Positions 59,252 to 64,000 of a DNA stretch of 64,000 nt are shown here, piece by piece. This DNA is from ENR-C20 sp942493145 (GTDB lineage: Bacteria; Bacillota; Clostridia; Acetivibrionales; DTU013). The DNA lies in assembly GCA_942493145.1 (NCBI GenBank), contig OW818679.1, forward strand, positions 2,108,001-2,172,000. The letters are read 5' to 3'. The stretch's first letter is position 1, and each line of letters begins with the position of its first letter. The position numbers and the translations under genes were made by a program. Below the pieces are notes generated by a model. It saw only the letters and a program-made list of their open reading frames with translations, was not told where the DNA came from and did no database searches.

Positions 59252-60682
59252 TTACAGCTGTGTATTAATATTCAAACTGTGAACTACTGCTTTGAATCTT
59301 TCACCGCGCTCTTCGAAGTTCCTGAACATATCAAAGCTTGCACTTGCCGGTGATAATAGTATTATATCATCTTTTTCTGCATTGCAATATGCCGTTTGCA
59401 CTGCTTCTTCAAGCGATTCGCACCTTGTTACGCTAACATCTCCGCCTTTTCCAGTCTTCCCCGCCTCATCCTTCAGTGCCTTTTCAATCAAAGGGGCTGT
59501 CTGGCCTATCAGTACCAGCCTTTTCACCCTTTCTGTCATGACCTTCCCCATCTCATCATAGGGAATGTTTTTGTCATAGCCTCCGGCGATAAGTATAACA
59601 GGCTTTTTGAAGGATTTGATGCTGGCTTCTGTCCTGGTCGGGCTGGATCCTATGGAGTCATTATAAAACGAAACTCCACCGATTTCCGCAACGAATTCAA
59701 TCCTATGCTCTACACCCCTGAATGTAGTAGCAACCTTACGTATTGAAGCGGCATCAACATATTTATGGACAGCAGTAATTGCTGCCAGATAGTTTTCAAG
59801 GTTGTGGACGCCTGGTAATATGATGTCGTCCACATTCATTACTGATGTAGCTGTTCCTTCCTTATGGACAATCACCTTCCCGTCTTCCGAAAACACCCCT
59901 TCCAAGGCAGATGGAGCATCAAGCGATTCCACACCCTTGCCGAACCAGGACACCTTGCCTTTAGCCTCAGCAGCGAACAGGCGGGTCGTCTCATTATCTC
60001 TGTTGAGAACCAGAAGGTCTTCTGGTTGCTGATATTTGAAGATATTTTTTTTAGCCTCTGCATATTCATCCAAAGAAAGGTGGACGTCAAGGTGGTTGGG
60101 GGAAAGGTTTGTAACCACTGCAGTATGTAGCCTGTTTTTCATGGTATGAAGCTGGAAACTGCTCAACTCCAGGACAACCATATCGGTTTCGGTTATTTCA
60201 TCAATACGGTCGAGCAGGGGCATCCCTATATTGCCTCCCAGCCAGCATTTATAGCCCTGTTCCTTCAACATGAGATGTATGAGGGTTGTTGTGGTAGTTT
60301 TACCGTCACTGCCTGTTACAGCAAACATCCTGGCAGGGCAGAGATCGCAAAAGATCTCCATCTCCGAAGTAACGACCGCGCCTCTTGCGCGTTCGGCCAA
60401 AAGTTCCGGCACATCGAACCTTACTTTGGGCGTTTTAAAAATGACATCATATCCCTTAAGTCTTGAAAGGTAATCTTCTCCCAGACTATATGCGACATCC
60501 ATTCCTTCAAAGGCTTTTAGTGTCGATGCCAATTCCGTTTCATTCGACCTGTCGAAGGCCGTTATATCTACACCAAGATTCGCCAGATATTTGATTAGAG
60601 GTGTATTGCTGATTCCTATACCCAGTACGGCAACCTTTTTGTCCTTGATCTCATTTTTAAAAGACGACAGTTTATTATTCAA
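59252..60682 (-). CDS. murD: UDP-N-acetylmuramoyl-L-alanine:D-glutamate ligase MurD
   Basis: MurD adds D-glutamate to the peptidoglycan precursor in the cytoplasm. The 476-residue protein has the N-terminal Rossmann part (KVAVLGIGISNTPLIKYLAN), ATP loop AVTGSDGKTTTTTLIHLML, GGNIGMPLLDRIDE, LSSFQLHTM, VTNLSPNHLDVH and FRGVEHRIEFV, then NDSIGSSPTRTEAS and LIAGGYDKNIPYDE. The start is a TTG with GGAGG ten bases upstream. It stands apart from the division/wall cluster at the left of the window, beside permease and kinase genes. Confidence 0.94.
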   Translation of the reverse strand: MNNKLSSFKNEIKDKKVAVLGIGISNTPLIKYLANLGVDITAFDRSNETELASTLKAFEGMDVAYSLGEDYLSRLKGYDVIFKTPKVRFDVPELLAERARGAVVTSEMEIFCDLCPARMFAVTGSDGKTTTTTLIHLMLKEQGYKCWLGGNIGMPLLDRIDEITETDMVVLELSSFQLHTMKNRLHTAVVTNLSPNHLDVHLSLDEYAEAKKNIFKYQQPEDLLVLNRDNETTRLFAAEAKGKVSWFGKGVESLDAPSALEGVFSEDGKVIVHKEGTATSVMNVDDIILPGVHNLENYLAAITAVHKYVDAASIRKVATTFRGVEHRIEFVAEIGGVSFYNDSIGSSPTRTEASIKSFKKPVILIAGGYDKNIPYDEMGKVMTERVKRLVLIGQTAPLIEKALKDEAGKTGKGGDVSVTRCESLEEAVQTAYCNAEKDDIILLSPASASFDMFRNFEERGERFKAVVHSLNINTQL

Positions 60683-60770
60683 GTGATAAAGCCTCCTGAT
60701 ATCGTTGTTTTATTATAATACTCTAAAATAAAAAAAACTGTATTTCAATTATACAAATTAAATTTTCCAC

Positions 60771-60799
60771 TTGCAAAACTATTTTTTTCATAGTAGAAT
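60771..60799 (+). promoter_or_regulatory. Promoter of tRNA-Leu
   Basis: TTGCAA (60771-60776) and TAGAAT (60794-60799) are separated by exactly 17 bases, 18 bases before the tRNA 5' end. Confidence 0.75.
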
Positions 60800-60817
60800 A
60801 GTTATTGCGCTCGACAT

Positions 60818-60904
60818 GCGGGAATGGCGGAATTGGCAGACGCGCTAGATTCAGGTTCTAGAGCTCGCAAGGGTGTGCAGGTTCAAGTCCTGTTTCCCGC
60901 ACCA
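60818..60904 (+). tRNA. tRNA-Leu (anticodon CAG)
   Basis: The 87-base gene includes CCA and has the long variable arm of tRNA-Leu. GCGGGAA pairs with TTTCCCGC-end bases in the acceptor stem, the anticodon stem CTAGA/TCTAG encloses the loop TTCAGGT, and GGTTCAAGTCC forms the T arm. The anticodon CAG decodes CUG. The discriminator base is A, which fits the UGGU bulge of the leucine T-box at 8946-8960, although that T-box reads CUC. Confidence 0.97.
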
Positions 60905-60933
60905 AAGGCTTTCAGTGAAAACTGAAAGCCTTT
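60904..60933 (+). terminator. Terminator of tRNA-Leu
   Basis: AAAGGCTTTCAG and CTGAAAGCCTTT form a perfect 12-bp stem around a 6-base loop, followed by TTATTTATGG. It starts at the last base of the tRNA. Confidence 0.88.
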
Positions 60934-61000
60934 TTATTTATGGCGGATTGGATTGGCGTATTGGGTCCCCAATCTGCCGGGTACCTCCCCCATACTTCTT

Positions 61001-61768
61001 CTAGCCTTTTACATAAAAGAACGTCTTTGTCGAACTCAGATTATATTTACCGGACATTATTATCTGCTCAGTACTTCCTATGAAAAGCACTCCCTCAGTT
61101 TTAAGTGACTTACTGAAGCCGCTGTATACGTGGGTTTTCGCCTCTTCAGTAAAATATATCAGGACATTCCTGCATACTATTAGATCGCAGTTGGCCGGAT
61201 ACTCATCCTTTAGCAGATTGTGCTGAACAAATTCCACCCTGCTCTTGATGTCATTATTAACGATATAGGCTTCACCATTTTTTGTAAAGTGTTTGGTCAG
61301 GTATTCCTTTGGTAGCTTCTCCAGGCTCTTTTCTGTGTACAATCCGTTTTGGGCCTTTCTCAAAGCCTCCTTATCAATATCTGTTGCATATATGTTAATC
61401 TCATTCAATGGCAGGAATTTGTTCAGAACCATTACAAGTGTATAAGGTTCATCACCGGTTGAACATGCAGCGCTCCATATTTTGAGCTTTCTGTTCTTAT
61501 TCAGCAGCATGGGAAATATGTCATTCTTAAGGACTTCCCATTGTTCTGGATTTCTGTAGAATTCAGAGACATTGATAGTCAGATAATTTATGAACTCATT
61601 GTAAAGTGTGGTATTTGATTTTAAAGCCTTTACATAATCCTCATATAGATCAAAGCCATTCTTCTTAATAAGCGAATCGATCCTCCGCTTCATCTGCTTT
61701 TCTTTGTAATAGCTCAGATTAATGGAGGTCATGCTGTAAATGTCCTTCTTGAAGCCTTCATAATCCAT
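61001..61768 (-). CDS. cheR: CheR-type protein-glutamate O-methyltransferase
   Basis: CheR methylates glutamates on chemoreceptors for adaptation. The 255-residue protein has the N-terminal helical domain (first 75 residues, with KEKQMKRRIDSLIKKNGFD) and the methyltransferase domain with VSEFYRNPEQWEVL, KIWSAACSTGDEPYTL (SAM site), YATDIDKEAL, VQHNLLKDEYP and DLIVCRNVLIYFTEEA. No receptor or other chemotaxis gene is in the window, so its partners are elsewhere. GGAGACAG lies upstream of the ATG. Confidence 0.93.
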   Translation of the reverse strand: MDYEGFKKDIYSMTSINLSYYKEKQMKRRIDSLIKKNGFDLYEDYVKALKSNTTLYNEFINYLTINVSEFYRNPEQWEVLKNDIFPMLLNKNRKLKIWSAACSTGDEPYTLVMVLNKFLPLNEINIYATDIDKEALRKAQNGLYTEKSLEKLPKEYLTKHFTKNGEAYIVNNDIKSRVEFVQHNLLKDEYPANCDLIVCRNVLIYFTEEAKTHVYSGFSKSLKTEGVLFIGSTEQIIMSGKYNLSSTKTFFYVKG

Positions 61769-61906
61769 ACTTTCTCTGTCTCCTCTTGAAAACTTTATGT
61801 ATGATATTCCAAGTCCATAATATCATTCAAGTCATACTCGCCAAGGCAGGTATGACTTGAAAATAATCATCGAACTTTTCAGTCATGAAATTGCAAGCTT
61901 CCCAAA

Positions 61907-62860
61907 TCAATCTATGTATCTTCTTGACGTCATGTAGCTTTTTGCATAGAACTTATCCGATAGGCTGCTGATAGTAACACATTTGGTGGAGCTTCCGGAG
62001 GATGCATGTATAAACTTTCCGTCTCCGATGTATATCCCTACGTGTTCAATAGCATTAAGTCCGCCATTTGTATCGAAGAATACCAGGTCGCCTGGCAGAA
62101 GTTCATCCTTGCTTATCTTCGTACCATGTGACCCCTGGCTGGAGGATGTTCTCTCCAGAGTTATGCCGTTTTTCTTGAATACATATTGTACGAACCCTGA
62201 ACAGTCAAAGCCTTTTGTTGTTGTTCCGCCATATCTGTATTTAATCCCCTTGAGGGTCTTCGCATACTCTGTTATTTTTTCTCTGATTGTTACATTAACT
62301 GTATCTGCCGTATTGTCAGATGAATCAACTTCTGTACCATCTGTATCAACCGGTGTTCTTATTTCACTATCTGCACTTCTGGACGTCGTTGTGCCCCTGA
62401 GTGTTATGAAATCCTTCTTAACCCATCCGAACCTGTCTTCTGCCACCTTTATCTTTGCCCAGTCATCAGACCATGCATATATGCTGACTGCCTTCCCATT
62501 ATCAAGCCTGGTTACGATTTCCTTATCCGTGCCGGGTCCGCTTCTGACATTTACATCATTGCCTTTTATCGTTCCAGCGTCTATGGCTATATCCTGTACC
62601 GTCACATATTTGCCGAAAACCCATCCGGTCGAATCATTGCTGCTGACCTTGTACCAGTCTCCGTCCTTAGTTATGATATCAACTTTTAAATCCCTGGATA
62701 ATTGCATGACAACTTTTGAAGAAGTATCGGGTGAAGAACGCATGTTAACAGTTTCTGAATTGATGATGCCTGTCCCTTCTGCATATGCAAAGCCTGCAGC
62801 CAGAAACAAAAAAATGAAAAGGGATGTGATTGTTATTAATGTCCTCTTAGCACGTAGCAT
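61907..62860 (-). CDS. Secreted peptidoglycan hydrolase: two SH3 domains plus NlpC/P60
   Basis: The 317-residue protein has a signal peptide (residues 1-28 ending AGFAYAEG) and two bacterial SH3 domains. The first, about 30-90, has VNMRSSPDTSSKVVMQL and GWVFGKYVTV; the second, about 97-157, has VNVRSGPGTDKEIVTRL and FGWVKKDFITL. A Ser/Asp/Thr linker leads to a C-terminal NlpC/P60 domain with Cys220 in FDCSGFVQYVF, His273 in IEHVGIYIGDG and His285 in FIHASS. It should cut stem peptides in peptidoglycan outside the cell. AGGAGG precedes the ATG, and a ydaO c-di-AMP riboswitch occupies its leader, so it should be turned down by c-di-AMP. Confidence 0.93.
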   Translation of the reverse strand: MLRAKRTLITITSLFIFLFLAAGFAYAEGTGIINSETVNMRSSPDTSSKVVMQLSRDLKVDIITKDGDWYKVSSNDSTGWVFGKYVTVQDIAIDAGTIKGNDVNVRSGPGTDKEIVTRLDNGKAVSIYAWSDDWAKIKVAEDRFGWVKKDFITLRGTTTSRSADSEIRTPVDTDGTEVDSSDNTADTVNVTIREKITEYAKTLKGIKYRYGGTTTKGFDCSGFVQYVFKKNGITLERTSSSQGSHGTKISKDELLPGDLVFFDTNGGLNAIEHVGIYIGDGKFIHASSGSSTKCVTISSLSDKFYAKSYMTSRRYID

Positions 62861-62880
62861 AATAGCCTCCTATGTGGTTT

Positions 62881-63030
62881 GCTTCCGAAGTTAGCTGTCG
62901 GGTTCGGGTGATAGGTCCCCTACCTTACGGGTGCATGCAAAGCAATTACCCTTCAGGATTAACCCCTCGTATTGGTTCCTCCGTACCCCTTTTGGGGGAT
63001 TCAGCAGATCACCGGATTACTCCGGTATGT
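62881..63030 (-). promoter_or_regulatory. ydaO-yuaA (cyclic di-AMP) riboswitch
   Basis: Read on the minus strand the conserved ydaO blocks occur in order: CTGCTGAATCC, ACGGAGGAACCAATACGAGG, GGGGTTAATCCTGAAGGGTA, GTAGGGGACCTATCACCCGA, and GACAGCTAACTTCGGAAGC at the end. The element is about 150 bases and lies just upstream of a secreted NlpC/P60 hydrolase, a known target class. No intrinsic terminator fits between its end (62881) and the ribosome site (about 62872), so control may be at translation. Binding of c-di-AMP is known for the class to switch expression off. Confidence 0.93.
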
Positions 63031-63037
63031 TTAGAAT

Positions 63038-63066
63038 ATTATACCGCTTTGTTAATGATATGTCAA
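63038..63066 (-). promoter_or_regulatory. Promoter of the riboswitch-NlpC/P60 transcript
   Basis: A perfect TTGACA (63061-63066) and a perfect TATAAT (63038-63043) are spaced by 17 bases on the minus strand, giving a start near 63031, right at the riboswitch 5' end. Confidence 0.9.
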
Positions 63067-63100
63067 AAACATTATGTGAACATTCTATAAACATTATATT

Positions 63101-63133
63101 AACACTTTTTGATATGGGAACACTTTTTGATAT
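63101..63133. repeat. 15-bp direct repeat upstream of the riboswitch promoter
   Basis: AACACTTTTTGATAT occurs at 63101-63115 and again at 63119-63133, an 18-bp period. The copies lie 35-67 bases upstream of the -35 box of the NlpC/P60 promoter and could bind a regulator. They also lie just after the stop of the GNAT gene. Confidence 0.6.
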
Positions 63134-63149
63134 TCAATTAATTTCTGGT

Positions 63150-63668
63150 TCAGTCAAGCCACATGCCCATTATGTAAATGGTTTGTCCGCTTTCGTTGAA
63201 TATCACCCTGTCCCCGATACGTTTGACTTCGCCGAAGCCATTCTTTCTCCAGAAATTCCTCCCGGCGGTGTTCTTTCCGGCAACTGAAAGATATACCTCG
63301 GATATTCCGCATTCATCCCTCAGATGCTCCAAAAGCAATTTGATTGCAATACTACCGTAGCCCTTGTTTCTATGCTCTCCCGATACTGCCATGATAGTTA
63401 TCCATAAAAGGTTGTCCCTTCTTTTCCCGCTGATTATACCAATCAGCCTCTTATCGCATAATTCCGATATGCCAAGATAAAATTCACGGCTGCTTTCTTC
63501 AATCCCGAAAAAGGACCTTTCCAGAAGAACATAAGGTATTGCTCCATCCAATCCGGTGGCATACCTGTATTCTTCCGAATCATTAAACCAGCTTTGTATT
63601 TCAGCCAGCTGCTGTCTCTGGATATTACTGATACCAATAATATCATTGCAAATATTAATGGAATACAT
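63150..63668 (-). CDS. GNAT family N-acetyltransferase
   Basis: The 172-residue protein carries a GNAT fold. Visible are the acetyl-CoA loop VSGEHRNKGYGSIAIKLLLEHL, the preceding strand LLWITIMAV, and the C-terminal VYLSVAGKNTAGRNFWRKNGF. The acceptor is unknown; related proteins acetylate ribosomal proteins or small molecules. It starts at 63668 and is followed downstream by the promoter of the NlpC/P60 unit. No clear terminator lies between them. Confidence 0.85.
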   Translation of the reverse strand: MYSINICNDIIGISNIQRQQLAEIQSWFNDSEEYRYATGLDGAIPYVLLERSFFGIEESSREFYLGISELCDKRLIGIISGKRRDNLLWITIMAVSGEHRNKGYGSIAIKLLLEHLRDECGISEVYLSVAGKNTAGRNFWRKNGFGEVKRIGDRVIFNESGQTIYIMGMWLD

Positions 63669-63823
63669 CGTTGATTACCCCAAGCTTTTTTAATATAAGA
63701 ATAATTCAACAGCAGATGCTCTTTCCCCTTCTGTCCTTGAAAATTCTTGCTTTGTATGAGAAAATAGGATTTGTTGATTTAATAAAAGACCGGTAACATA
63801 TTACTTTATCAAGCGAGGCATAT

Positions 63824-64000
63824 ATGAAAGTAATCCATCTGATAGGCGGCGGGGATGTTGGTGGTGCCAAAACCCATGTACTGTATCTTCTGAATGAACT
63901 CGGCAAACATATTGAAGTCAAGCTCATAAGCCTTCGTCCCGGCAAATTTGCCGATGATGCAATTGCACTCGGGATAGATGTTGAAGTCGTAAAATCGGGT
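63824..64000 (+). CDS. Glycosyltransferase (GT4-like), N-terminal part, cut by the window edge
   Basis: The 59 codons present read MKVIHLIGGGDVGGAKTHVL and YLLNELGKHIEVKLISLRPG, the typical N-terminal Rossmann start of GT4-family glycosyltransferases with the Gly-Gly-Ala-Lys-Thr-His loop. GAGGCATAT precedes the ATG at 63824. The gene runs past the right edge. It is divergent from the GNAT gene, with a 155-base gap in which no clear promoter was identified. Confidence 0.82.
   Translation, partial: MKVIHLIGGGDVGGAKTHVLYLLNELGKHIEVKLISLRPGKFADDAIALGIDVEVVKSG

Overview
This window looks like chromosome from an anaerobic, spore-former-type Gram-positive bacterium of class Clostridia (Bacillota). 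The evidence is the family content: a FapR-controlled fab operon, the small basic protein and DivIB next to ftsA/ftsZ, a DegS/DegU pair, YlxM-Ffh, T-box and ydaO RNAs, an electron-bifurcating Etf with a ferredoxin domain, and frequent TTG starts behind strong Shine-Dalgarno sites. The genus cannot be fixed by eye; the gene set would fit a relative of Acetivibrio/Ruminiclostridium or a Peptococcaceae-like organism. I see no prophage, insertion sequence or CRISPR array.

Layout. 1-3766 (minus): a piece of the division/cell wall cluster, murA'-divIB-sbp-ftsA-ftsZ. murA has lost its first third and ftsA carries a one-base frameshift. 3.9-7.1 kb (plus): an LtaS-like phosphoglycerol transferase and an RlmI-like rRNA methyltransferase. 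7.2-9.3 kb (minus): an acyl-CoA synthetase behind a complete leucine (CUC) T-box leader. 9.4-17.6 kb (minus): a Tad (Flp pilus) locus, flp-tadE-cpaB-cpaE-cpaF-tadB-tadC, preceded by a DegS/DegU-type two-component system. 17.8 kb: tRNA-Lys(CTT). 18-39.2 kb (minus): a long housekeeping run rimO-pgsA-fapR-plsX-fabH-fabD-fabG-acpP-fabF-rnc-radical SAM-smc-ftsY-UPF0182-ylxM-ffh-rpsP-khpA-rimM-trmD. 39.5-42.9 kb (plus): bcd-etfB-etfA. 43-47.7 kb (minus): cinA-murJ-recA-recX. 48-49.8 kb (minus): an aryl-acid CoA ligase with an ACT-domain protein. 50-55.2 kb (minus): a two-subunit molybdopterin enzyme of the pyrogallol-phloroglucinol transhydroxylase family and an OFA-type MFS transporter. 55.3-60.7 kb (minus): beta-CASP nuclease, ROK kinase, AI-2E-family permease, murD. 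60.8 kb: tRNA-Leu(CAG). 61-63.7 kb (minus): cheR, a SH3/NlpC-P60 hydrolase under a c-di-AMP (ydaO) riboswitch, and a GNAT acetyltransferase. The window ends inside a plus-strand glycosyltransferase.

How it fits together. The 18-39 kb block couples membrane lipid synthesis (PgsA, PlsX, Fab enzymes under FapR), protein targeting (FtsY, Ffh, YlxM), chromosome condensation (SMC) and ribosome/tRNA maturation. Two accessory parts deserve most attention. The first is the leucine T-box in front of an acid:CoA ligase, which suggests leucine starvation switches on activation of an organic acid, possibly a branched-chain acid used as a leucine precursor. The second is the transhydroxylase-like operon with its own transporter and paired palindromes upstream, which suggests anaerobic metabolism of a polyhydroxylated aromatic or a similar external compound. 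The Bcd/Etf operon without other beta-oxidation genes, and the ACT plus aryl-CoA ligase pair without its usual oxidoreductase partner, are further signs of specialised organic-acid metabolism.
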